From positions 1,550,001 to 1,614,000 of the forward strand of contig JAYKYS010000002.1 of assembly GCA_036924285.1 (NCBI GenBank): a stretch of DNA of 64,000 bases, in the 5' to 3' direction. The stretch comes from Asterella californica (taxonomy: Eukaryota; Streptophyta; Marchantiopsida; Marchantiales; Aytoniaceae). A model generated the notes under the pieces. The model saw only the letters and a program-made list of their open reading frames with translations, was not told where the DNA came from and did not search any database. The translations under genes and the position numbers were made by a program. Positions 1-11,063 of the stretch are shown piece after piece. How positions within the stretch are numbered: the stretch's first letter is position 1; every line of letters begins with the position of its first letter.

Positions 1-670
1 GGTATGCGATCGCTGAGAGGAGTACATTCGGATAGTTTTTTGAATTTTGACTCTTGTGACAATTCGGCTCTGTGGTCGCTGCGGTGTTGTGTTTCATCTA
101 TAAGGATCTGCCAACCTACATTTGGATCAAAACTATAGCGTGATATGTAAGAGAACTTCATATCGTTTGTACTTGCATTCCTGTAAGCTACTTTCGCTTG
201 AAGTTGCATTCGGGTTTCTGTCCAAGTTTGTGTGATGTTTTCTCTTTGATTCAGGTCGCACTTTTATGTATATTCTAGTGGGACATTGATTCAAGTTACG
301 GCTTGTTGTCTTGTTATGGAAAGTACATAATGTCTTTTAGCTTTCTTTCTGTTTTATATGCTGTGCAGTTTGTAGTTGTCGATGATGGTTGGTACGATAG
401 TTTTGAATGAATATATTTCGATCGAGATGTTGGTTAGTATATTATAAGGTTTGTAGAGAGAAAAAACTAATCTCCTTTTGCTAGAAATGGTGGCATCAAT
501 ATTCAAGTTTCTACCTCTCATGATTATGCAGCTACATCATTGCATAGGCTCTGCATAAGTCTCTGGCTTGGGCTAAACATGAAGGAAAGCAAGCTTTCCA
601 ACAAGCAGTAGAAACAACGAGCATGACATGTGATCAAAGTTTACTGACTTAATTTCGAGCATCATATTTC
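1..670. other. non-coding stretch, nothing recognised
   Basis: AT-rich sequence with stops in all frames. I see no RNA gene, repeat or motif I can name. It could be intergenic or the transcribed flank of something outside the window. Confidence 0.5.
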
Positions 671-979
671 ATGGATAAGGAATGTATAGCATTTTCAAAG
701 TTTCATGTCCTTTGCAAAGTGTTGAAAGTTGTGTCTAGTTATATGACAGATAGCATATATCACGATGATAAGACTTTTGTGGACATGATCAATTGTATCA
801 GTTCTGTTCCGCAGAAGCGTATCATGCTAGAATTCAACGTAGTCCTTTTTTTGGTAACATGTTCATTTGATAATTTTCTAAGTGATGCAGTGGAGGTTTG
901 GAAGAGCATTGTTCATCATCGGCAATTTGTAGCTAATCCGAAGATGTACATAGCTGATCTTGTGGATGCAAATTTCTGA
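671..979 (+). pseudogene. possible fragment of a helical-repeat (PPR-like) protein
   Basis: A 102-codon open frame. Near its end the segment AVEVWKSIV followed by ANPKMYIADLVDA has the spacing of a pentatricopeptide repeat (an amphipathic helix, then a proline-containing turn and a second helix). Only one such unit is visible, there are no flanking repeats or splice sites that extend it, and 980-1560 adds nothing. It may be a decayed exon or chance. I cannot assign a function. Confidence 0.18.
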
Positions 980-1570
980 TGTTTATGTTCTGTCAGTTTG
1001 TATCATTTTAGGCTCCAAAATTTCAGTAATGTTTTCATTTGTAGATAGGCTAGTTAGGTCTTCTGATCTCAACAGGTGGAGAATTCCGGATCTCGTATCT
1101 GGATGCATGTTCAATTCCTGCCACGAGAACTTAATATTAAGGTACAAGACATAATACACACAAAACAAGACAGGGATTCTGCGGGTACAAAAAATTTACT
1201 CCTCGTGAAATGCCGAAATGATAATGAATAAAACAAACATATCGGAACTCTCGCAACATGCCGTAAAACTTATTTTAACCGGTAGAATCTTCTGCATTCA
1301 GATTCTAACTGGGAGTTTTGAACGTTTTCTGGCTTTGAAAACCTTAGTAATATTACAATCCAAAAATGAACCGAAAACTGCTACTTGGCTGGATTCAGAT
1401 GCTTCGAAACGTACCAACCTGGTTCCTGAGGTTAGACTTACCAAAAACTGGGCACTCCGTCCCACAATCGGAAAACTATTGACAATCAAAATCTTTTTTT
1501 TATCCTGAGCATTGCTATGGAGTCTGGACTTAGATATCGTGCCCTTATAAGGTATATCATCACACACTCC
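980..1570. other. non-coding stretch, nothing recognised
   Basis: Short overlapping open frames on both strands, none resembling a known family. It lies immediately upstream of the decayed retroelement frame and may include its unrecognisable 5' part. Confidence 0.4.
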
Positions 1571-1574
1571 GATT

Positions 1575-3165
1575 CCAGAGAACGTTGATGATACGCATAT
1601 CGTAGATCTAGCGGACCAAGTCGATGTTGTCTTTGATCACTTCATCTCTCAATTGACCTTGGTAGGATTGAAAGTGAAAGTTGGTGTCAAAGTGCAAGGC
1701 TTGGTCTCTCATAGGTATACCGTCGGACCTCCAGCTCTCGGAGGGATTTGTTACACCTAGAGATGGTTTACGTATTCTCGGAGTACCGGTGGGTATAGAG
1801 GACTTTGTCTCTCGATTCTTAGATGTTGTCTTTGCGGAGGACGTTTTGCATATCGAGGATCTCTTTATGTTAGAGGATCCACATGTTATCTTTGGTATCC
1901 TTTCCTCTTTCATTGCACGTCGTCCTGGTTACTTACTCCGCACAGTACCTTCATCTCTTATCTTCATCTCGTGTCTTAGAGAGTTTGATAGGAAGATCAT
2001 GAGGATTTTGGTGACATCGTAGGACCGGAGATCTTTGACTGTGTGGCAGGACCTCTTGCATGTAAGTAGACATCTTTGCCGATCATGTGGCGGGATGGAC
2101 TTATTAACCATGGAGGAGACTGCTCCGGCAGTCTTTTTGGATAGTTGGGTCCTCTCAACACCTTGGCTTTGTTGTCGTTTCTTTGTGCGAGATAGACTTA
2201 TTCTTGAGAGCTATGTGACAGAGATGACGGATGGTTCTTACGTACTACAGATATGTCTTTGAAGAGATAGTTTGACTCTTGAGACACATGAGGCACACCC
2301 TCGATTCGATACCCTAGCTACAAATGGATCTTGCGGAGTACAGTCCTCTCTGACAGGAAATCACTTCTAGCAGGTTCTCCATGCGCTCTTAGTGGATCCT
2401 TCCATGTCACGGGATACTAGAGCTCGACTCCACTCTTGTTCGGACAAGGGCACAGGCTCTTGACTCATAGCTCGATCTTGCATTAGAGCGTTTCGACTCG
2501 CACCGACTATCTTCTCTACAGCGATGAGAGTCCGTCTATGTTTGATCCAGCCTGTTGCTTCGGCACTGTCCATCTGTGAATGCGGTGTCTCGCTCAACAT
2601 CTCGGGTCGACACCTTACTCGCTGTCCTCACGGTGGAGAGCGGATAGCTACTCACGATGTCATCAAAGACATCGTGTTTGTCTTAGCACGGTAGAGCAGT
2701 TACATAGAGAGAGCGTTGGTATGTCTTTCAGACGAGAGGATCAGTGAGAGCTGACATGTACATGATGAGAGAGGATTAGATCTCAGTGACAGATGTGGTT
2801 GTCATGGATCCGACACGGGACTCAGTGGCGGCACAAGTGATCACTCATTCCTCAAGATGGACTGCAGGTGTGGCGACAGCAGCGAAGGTGACCAAGTATA
2901 GAAGTATGCAGGTGAAACATCACTTCATCCTTTTAGTCTTGGAGATATACGTATCGACAGCTTTGGAGTTCGACTTCTTCTTTCGAGATTGTGTCAGAGT
3001 CTACCATGAGAGACGCCAAGAGATACCACTTTCTCTTTCTTTTTGCACTATATTTTTAGACAGCGAGTTTCCATTGCTCTACATAAGCTTTAGCAAACGC
3101 GGTCCAGAGGAGAGCAATTGCAATAGACGATGTTACTTCATGTGCACTTGTTGTATACAAGAGTT
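1575..3165 (+). pseudogene. decayed retroelement polyprotein (reverse transcriptase C-terminal part and tail domain)
   Basis: Pieces of one ancestral reading frame can be followed across frame changes. At 1584-1600 NVDDTHI resembles the catalytic xxDD box of a reverse transcriptase. After a frame change near 1678 the text continues in frame 1 with SEGFVTPRDGLRILGVPVG and later RRPGYLLRTVPSS, then after a stop at 2020 with CGGMDLLTMEETAPAVFL. At 2575-2640, still frame 1, CECG followed by HLTRCPHGGERIATHDVIKD looks like a Cys/His cluster. After a stop near 2695 the frame changes again (about 2745-3110, frame 2) to TDVVVMDPTRDS and ILLVLEIY. I recognise this order from plant and algal non-LTR-type retroelement proteins, but the exact clade is uncertain. 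At least two frame changes and four stops make it non-functional. No flanking repeats or target-site duplication were found. Confidence 0.6.
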
Positions 3166-3184
3166 CTACCGTACCCGTGTTTGA

Positions 3185-4870
3185 CATTATAATAGCTATA
3201 GACGACATTAGAGCTACTGATAGCGGTGCTTAGCCCGGTGTTCTTCCGGGCGTTTGTTGCTTGGCCCTTGTAAGGCTTGATGGGGTCTTTCCATCCGTTT
3301 GCTATTCTTTGGGTTGCGTGTTTCCGTTCCGGAGAAAGGTGCTTGTCCCGGCGGAATGATAAGTTCCACCAACAATGCTTTTCTCTTTCCACTTATTCTC
3401 TACCGTAGGGTTGTTACTAGATCCCTTGGAGTCAATTGACAGGAATGCTTTGTCAGAGACTGGAGTACAGTTTACAGCATTTCCAAAAGCAGCCTTGTTT
3501 GTAGTGGTGGACAAGGGCATTCTGACCTGGTCGTTCCACTCAAGATGGATATAACCAACTAGAACGACCTTTATCAGGTGTATCTGACGTGAGGTAGCAG
3601 AATATTGGTGTATTATAAATTCATTTCAGATGGTACGTCAAAAGCTTTTCTAGTGCGGCCGTGGTGGGGCAGAAGCCGCAGCGGTTCGTTTGTTCACGTC
3701 TGTCAGGACATGTGTGTTGCATGTCATTCCTTCATTACTTGTCCGATTTGTTACCCTAAGGACGAGGCACTGAGGTCTTATCTCTGCGAGCCTCGTCCAC
3801 GCTCTATACAGTAGTCTGAATGATCTAGTTGAGGCAGTAGGTAGCGAATTTGCTGCATAGGCAACCACTTCTTCTGCAGGACTCTTGCACAGATTATGAC
3901 TCCCTTCCACGCGAAACAACCGGACGGGTTTTCATGTGTCCTACTGGACGTCATTTAGTCAGTTACGACAGCTCAAAGTTGGAACTCACACGCGTCAGCT
4001 TTCACAATATCTACAAAAGCATCTTGGTTGTCTTCTTGCAAATCGGGGTACCAAGAGTGTTGCAAGCCGGCCTCCCGAGCTCAACGATCCTCATACGGAT
4101 GATTACCATCTCTTATCACTTCACTTATCGTTTAGCCAGAGTATAGCCTTCACAAACCCTGAACTTCCTTGATAATCATCTCATCTGTTGACGAGATGAA
4201 GTGATGTTTGAACACAAGCGGGAGGTAGCTGCTACTAATAAACTCCGGCACAAGTGAAAACACTTTGAAAAAATGTACCAATCAATCCGGACTGGAATGC
4301 GTATAAAAAGACCAATCTTTATTCACGCTCGTAACACTCTTTAGGCAGGTGGTACTTTCACCTAAGCTGATATGTACAGTAAATTTCTTCTATGCACACA
4401 GAGTAAGGCCGCGAGGTGAAGTTCGACGGCGGCGAAGGTGTGAACACGTTACGGCTGCTCTGCCCAACCAACCTGGACTACTCGCTATGATACAAAACTC
4501 GCCCACAATCTAAGGGCGAAGGGATCACTTGTACAGTCTACCGACAGCTACAAACTCAAAAGAATTACCCCCGAAGCTATTCTCTGATATTTACAAGAAT
4601 CGTAGCTCTGTAGTGGATAAAGCCAGATGCCAAATCTCCTGGAGTAGCAATACCATGCCTAATCTGTGTCTCGTATGAGGTGGTAGTAGTTTACAAGTTG
4701 GTCACTGTAGCAATTCTTGCTCAAACTCGTGGTATGAACCTGACTAATACGAGGTTGTTGTTTATAAACCGATGATGTTACTAGTATACATACTTGGTTC
4801 AATGAATCGTCCAAGAAAGAATTTAGTTTAGGAAGCTCATCTGTTGTAGTTGAGACGGACGGGAAGTCCT
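3185..4870. other. non-coding stretch between retroelement remnant and remorin gene
   Basis: Only short unrelated open frames occur here. The last few hundred bases before 4871 are the likely 3' untranslated flank of the minus-strand remorin gene. No named element recognised. Confidence 0.4.
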
Positions 4871-7800
4871 TTAAGGTGAAAAACAGAACAGAGATAGAGA
4901 TCTTCTTCCGCGTTGTCGTATGATTTCAGCTTCTTCCGTGGCTCGGGCCGCCTTCTCTGCTCGTTTAGCTTCCGCGATCGCCTTCTTCTCTGCTGCCTTC
5001 TTGTGAGCTCTCGCTACCTCGTTCTCCATTCTCTCGATCGCCTTCGCTCTTTTCTCTTGCAGTTTTAACTGTGCCAGAATTGATACGTTCAGTGACACAT
5101 CTCGGTCAACAATGTCTAACATGATAGATGATCAATCCATAGTCCCGAAGTGATACACATGAGCACATCACGAAACCAGCAAGCCCAACGCAAAGCAGAT
5201 GACAGGCACGTGTGTCACAAGAAGAAGAGAAAACGAAAAATAAACGGTAAATGTGGCCTGCGATAGGCGGATGTCTAATACAAAGCATCACACTATCCTT
5301 GAAGTGAAATGTTCCGAACACTCCGGATGACTCACCTCCACCTTTTTCAAATTCATTTCCGCCTGCGCCTTCTTGTGATCTTCCCACGCCATAATCTTCG
5401 TCTCCTCTCTTCTGTATCTATATGAAAAACAAGACATCTGGTTAGTGACCACTACAAATCCACGAAACAATGTAGACGGCACGGACTCGAAGCATATTAA
5501 ACAAAAAGTCCTTTACCTGTTTAAGCACTGCGAGCTCTTAGCTTCTTCCCACGCTGCCGCCTTCGTACTGAATTTCTCTTTTCTGACTCTCTCCAAAGTC
5601 TCTTGTCTGTTGAAAGGTTGTTTCGTCCATCGCACTTGATTTGAGTCGACACCTTCCAACGGGGTCGATGGCTTTTCTTCTTGAATGCTATTAGTGGTAC
5701 ATTGTGAGTCCTCAGGAACTGGTACAACTGCAGCAGTTTTCGTTGGACCATCACGTTTTCCTCCGTTCGCGTACTGCGCAGTCAATCCCGACACGGGCCT
5801 CGACTGTGCTTCGTGTCGATCTTCTTGCCCTGTCGACATTGGAGAGTGCGCGGAATGCGTGGAAACTGCAGAACCATCCCTACATTAGTTGGGTGCATGG
5901 GTATTGTATAAAGCCCTCCCTAAGCTGTGATAAGCCCCAAGATCGGGTCCAATACCGACGGAACTATGGGGTGAAAATCTCATACCTTTTCGGTACAGAG
6001 GTTGATTCGTCCTTCTGGACTGGATATATCTGGTAGGCCTTTTGTTTTCGGCTCCTGAATCGAAGTCGTGGGTCACGTGAGATGAGTCGATGCCAGGCTT
6101 GACTTGCGAAATTCCTTTGTGAGACATGGATTCCGCAGAGAACTCACCGCTGCCAGCGATTTGTATCAAATTCATTCCTTCGCCGCCAAATCTCCTTTCC
6201 TCGTATACGGAAATGGGGGACGAAACGGCTGATGAAATAAAGCCACACATGTCATTCGCCTCTCCATCTACCGACTCGGAATCCAAGGCAGAATTATCTC
6301 CGCCATTGTTCATCGCAGTAGTTTTGAGAACATTAGCCCCAAAGCCCCTGAGTCTCCTCTCCTCATACTTGCGGGCAGGAAAGTCCTCCAACTCCTTGCC
6401 TCGTATCTCGTGAATGTTACCTCCACAGCGGTCGATTGTTTCTTCATTGTAAGGTAGTCGTTCTTCACGTTCTCCTCCGTACAACATAATCGCCTTCTCC
6501 AGTACTCGCGGAGGTTTTAAGTGACTCTCCGGAACTATCGGAGACGATTTCAAAGCTTCCATGATCGCCTGGGAGTAGTTATCTGTATCTAAGTCGCTGT
6601 AGGATGAGCCTGCCACAGGAACAAATACTGCAATACAGTAGCAGTAACATGATTAAAATCTAAATCGCCAAGTGAAGTACACGCGACTCAGGATTTGCCA
6701 GGTGTAGTACAAGTACAAGGACTATTTTCTTTCGGAATTTCACTCTTTCGTATGACTGTGGGATTCATAGCCTTCGTATTAGTTCGTAAGCTCTTCCCCA
6801 ACTCAATTACCATAGACACTGCTTTAATGTAAATCGAAATATCACCACGAACCCACATCTCACAGCAAGTACCTTCTTGTAGGGCTGTTGACTCCTTCTC
6901 TTGGACTGCTGAAATCTCTTCTGTGGTAGTCTGATCGCCACCAGTTATCTTGTTCTGAGCGAGAATATGATCGTCGGCCTTCGACTGCGCACTGCCGCCT
7001 TTTCCAACGATATCCTTCCACGGTGTCAACTTATTCTTCTGTAAACGACCAGGCAATTGTACACGTTAGCGCAGTAATCATGCCAGACGTAGTGACAATA
7101 AGTGTTCGTCTTATTATTGTCCTGATTACCAAACCGGTACTATCAGCACTGCTCGGATTCGTACAAGGAACACCGTGAGTCCTGAGCTGCAGTCCTTTGT
7201 TTCCACATACTCAGTTGATGTAAGGAGCTAGAAACGAAAAAGGGATTCTACTTCGGAGCTGCAGGGAAATCTACAGGAGGGAAGTCGAGATCGCCGAATT
7301 CGTCACGAATGCCACACTACTGGTCGTGCGCAATGTCTTCTCACAACTATGTAAGGCATGTTAAAGGCCAACGTCGGAGCACCGAAATTGGCCGTTGGCG
7401 CTTTACGGGCCGACCAGAGAAGGAGTGCATCTCAGCAGCGGCTTCCACTTCCACTTTCGACCTTCCCCTGGACTTAAACACAAATTTCATCCGGAGAACC
7501 GCTAATAGCTACAAGCTAGAACTGAGTCCGCCCCGCGTGCGCACTCAGTAACAGAGGCGTAGCAAAACCTTGCAAAATGCTCGTGCGCGGAATCCTCCAA
7601 TTAGAGTCGTCCTCCCACAGACGAAGAAAGAAACAAGGTACTGCAGAATAATGAGAGTCTCCAAGTACCTGGAATGTCGGGGACTCGGAGGCAACATCAC
7701 CGAAGGTTTGATCGAGTTCCCCATCCGGAGTGGTGGCGACAGCCTGATCCGGGGACGACAAAGAGGTGCGAGGGGAATCGGTCGGACTCCGACCGCGTAT

Positions 7801-8025
7801 CCCTATGACCGACTTGGGACTCGAGTCGAGCCATGCTTTGACGGCCTGTTCAATGCTTCGTGAACGGGTGCTGTCAGGGTCATCGAAGCTCGGTTTCGGA
7901 GTGATCGGCGAGAGTTCTTCGTGCCACCTCACATTACTCGTGCGATGCGGACGAGAATACACAGGAACGTACTGACTTGGCGGTATGTACCCAGAGCACT
8001 TCGTCGCTCTCTGCTTCAAAGACAT
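4871..8025 (-). CDS. remorin family protein, long N-terminal type (six exons)
   Basis: Exons read on the minus strand: 8025-7669, 7038-6873, 6627-5986, 5865-5517, 5417-5336, 5068-4871, giving about 597 codons. All introns begin GT and end AG, and the five junctions agree in phase. Start: ATG at 8025, the first Met of the exon 1 frame. The last three exons carry the remorin C-terminal domain (about residues 470-590): KAAAWEEAK, then YRREETKIMAWEDHKKAQAE, then the charged coiled coil ERMENEVARAHKKAAEKKA and AKRAEKAARATEEAEIIRQ. The protein ends SLSLFCFSP, resembling the Cys-containing remorin C-terminal anchor that attaches the family to plasma-membrane nanodomains. About 460 N-terminal residues are Ser/Pro/Gly-rich and probably disordered. 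Remorins are membrane scaffolds without enzyme activity, acting in signalling and plasmodesmal or microbial contacts. The specific role here is unknown. Exons 1-3 rest mainly on splice and phase logic and are less certain than 4-6. Confidence 0.88.
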
Positions 8026-9692
8026 TGCACCTCCAGTGCCACAAATGTCCAGCTAAGCGCAGAGAAAAACCGTCAAGATTGTAGACACAGTCTCGAAATG
8101 TTATCGCAGCGAGGGCCCGAAAGACTTGATTCTCTTCACTCCGGGGACCACTCTTCCGAAATTGCCATGTGAGATGTCGTGGGCAGGACCACAAACATAG
8201 GTGTCGATGTCACAATGAAACCAGTTCTTCCATTCTCACACTTGGTCCGCTTGACCTGTATGCCAAACAGCCTGATACTACAACTAGCGCAAAGAGAAAG
8301 AGCCGAGTAGCTTTTGACACTCACTTCGATGGCATTGCAATAAAGCCGGGCAAATTGCGAGCGCTGAGTGATCCCCTCGTCACTCGCAGCAGAATGAATA
8401 AAAAGACCAAAATGCCTTCCACAAAAAGAGAGCGAACGCGAACGACGGAATAGCCCTCTTCTCTGCTCTGCTGTCTATTTTTGTCAGACACTTTCTTCTC
8501 TTCAGCGGAATCTTGCAGACTGTTTTGAATATATTATATCCTCCAGCCAACTCTGCGATGTCTTTTACCAAGAGCAGTGGTAATCGCGTCCCACGATCCA
8601 CACAATCAAATCAACCAACCCTCTCCTTTTAGAATCCTACCGCCAGCCGGAGAAAGGCTCCAGAATCCAGCCTCCAGGTCCTCCACGGTGCGCTGCTCCA
8701 GAAATAACTTAAAACTGAAATAAGGAACAGTTTTACACGCGAAGCCTCCTCCCGATATTATTCATAACTACTGTCGTCTCATCATTATGACAATCAGGCA
8801 CTTAAGAGTGGATTAGATGCCAGAACAAGTCAAAAGCACAAGCGACGAAGATTTGGAGGCCCGAGCTACTCGGAGGCTGTTCTTGACGGGAAGTGCACTC
8901 CCAGAAGGCGAGCGGAAAACGATCTTGTACAGATTTGCAAATTGATGGCATAGCGAAAGGTCGGTACTCAGGAGCTTGATGTCGAGCGATAAATGGATAC
9001 ACGCGTTTGGAATCGCCTGGCTCCGTCAAACTTGGAGTCAGTTAGACGCGGAAGTGCTCCCGTTGCCTGCTTTCCTTTCCCAATCTGTATCACCAGCCGC
9101 GGCCCTTGGTCTTGTTCCGCGTGTCCTGGTCCGCCTTCAGCCGAAGTTTCTTCCCCGCTATCCTTCCATCTAGTTGAGGTAAATAAACTCTATCTGTTAG
9201 TCATGTTAACCCTTTTCAGGGTCCTGATTCCTGAGGGAAAAACCTACACTGATACGATTCGCTTTCAGGTTCACAAACTCCCTACTTATAAAACTATTAC
9301 GACTTCGAATCGATTCCTCCGTGAAAAAGTCCTCCTTTTATCGTACAAAATAGAAAACTGTTTGCGATCATGGCGACGACCACCACTCTTCCCGGATCAT
9401 CCCACGAAATAATCATGTTCGAATTATTTTTCTGCGTAGCTGGCCTCCAAATGCAACAAATGAGAACCAGTTCGGCGGCACGGACGATGCCTATGAACAG
9501 AACACTTGGTTTCAGAGCTGCTGAGTGTGTGCCTACTCATGCACATGTAACGCTTTGGTCCCTCAGAGACGAACGGATAATGGGATTCATAAGTCCAAGT
9601 AAGTGGATGGAAACGCTTCAGATGTACCCCTATAACTTGAATGTACGTTGAACCTCGATTTGCAGTTGTAGAAGTTTACTTGACCTCACCTC
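8026..9692. other. 5' flank of the remorin gene and non-coding DNA
   Basis: The first few hundred bases upstream of 8025 should hold the minus-strand promoter and leader. Frames on both strands up to 140 codons (for example 8993-9412 plus) resemble no family I know. No TATA or other motif is clear enough to place. Confidence 0.35.
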
Positions 9693-9693
9693 T

Positions 9694-9974
9694 AATAGGA
9701 CTGGTAAAACCTTGAACCTTTGGGAAATATTTGGGAGTGTTACAGTTGCGGCCAAGAGGCCACGTTTCTTATTTATTTTTTGTTCAAATATGAAGTGTAA
9801 TTAAAAAATTAAATGTAAATTTTAGAAAATTAAAACAATCAAATATTTACTACGGTTCAAAGACACCGCCTAAGCGATACACGGCTCTAGACAATGCTTC
9901 CCTTAGACAAACTACGACTTTTTTCCTTCTGGACATTAAATAACTTTTTGTTTTAGCTTTCACACACACTAATA
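9694..9974. mobile_element. MITE-like element, family 1, diverged copy
   Basis: The right end (9955-9974) matches the element at 52954-53289 in its last bases and in an inner block (CTAAGCGATACAC at about 9871, also near 53193). The left end, TAATAGGACTGG, is only loosely similar to the family terminus TATTAGGGGTGTCAA. It has no coding capacity. Boundaries are approximate. Confidence 0.4.
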
Positions 9975-11011
9975 TTTATTTTAGACTCGATCGCACCCTT
10001 GTTAACTTTCTTCATTTTGACTATATTCCTAATCAGAAACAACATGTTAAGCAGGTTTACTATCATGTCTGGACACTACACAAGACAAGTAAAAGATCTC
10101 ACACACTACGAACTGAGTCTCCTTGCAAAAGTTCTTAAGAATCAGATTATATCATAGCCTGACATGCAACCCTCACATTCAGATGACATGGAATTCTAAC
10201 CCGCTGAAACTATTGTTATCAGTCAGGGGTACAATCAAAATGAATGATATTTAAGAGAGGTGAAATCAAATCCAAGAAATATATCAGGGACACGATCAAA
10301 TAACTTTCTATGTGCAATTGTACAGTGAAATACCCAAAGCTAGCTATCAACTTTGATAGATAAACCAAAGCGAAATAGACGAATGTATACCGTTTATGTG
10401 GTTAGCAATGCAAGAACTAACAAAATACGTTCAAGAATCAATGGAATGATTTCTTGTTTTTGTGTACGCCAAGTCCATAGCACGACAGCAAAATACAATT
10501 GTGCATAAAACTCACCTAGTAAACCACTCGACTTATGTCTTGGAAAAGGACTAAACTGGAAGAAAAACACATGTAAGAGATGAATAATTAACGTGCATCG
10601 TATCCTCAGCTTGCCTTTAATGTGTTTAAAACTTGGAGCGCAAGAGACAAACATATGCTTCGTTTTGCACAAGTGGTAATGTAACACAAACATTAACTTA
10701 AATTATCGGTGTTGTCTCTATTGCGAGGTAATAAGAGTTAAACCGGACTTGAAAAATCAACTATCAACTAAATTTCAATCGGAAAACAAAAGGAAAGAGC
10801 TAAAAATTTGAATTATCGTACATACTAGGTATATTGGTCATAACAGATCAACAACTTTAAAAGAAAGTTAATGAGATTTGATATTCATAGATAGATGTTT
10901 CTAGTGTTTGACCTATTCTGGCTACTTTTGGTTCAAATGTAGTCTTTTAGATGTTGACTGAATGCATCACTTTTCATGGTAGATATAAGTTTGCAGTCTA
11001 GTTTGAATTCC
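9975..11011. other. AT-rich non-coding DNA
   Basis: No gene or named repeat seen. A 99-codon minus-strand frame (10394-10693) has no recognisable features. Confidence 0.4.
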
Positions 11012-11063
11012 AGCACATGGACTATTAATGTTCCCCTTTGGGAACATTAATAGTCCATGTGCT
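11012..11063. repeat. perfect 24-bp inverted repeat with 4-base loop
   Basis: The left arm 11012-11035 starts AGCACATGGACTATTAATG; the right arm 11040-11063 is its exact reverse complement. The loop is CTTT. The stem has no mismatch. It could be a fold-back element, the terminal remnant of a palindromic insertion, or a small-RNA-type hairpin if transcribed. There is no coding context. Confidence 0.9.
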
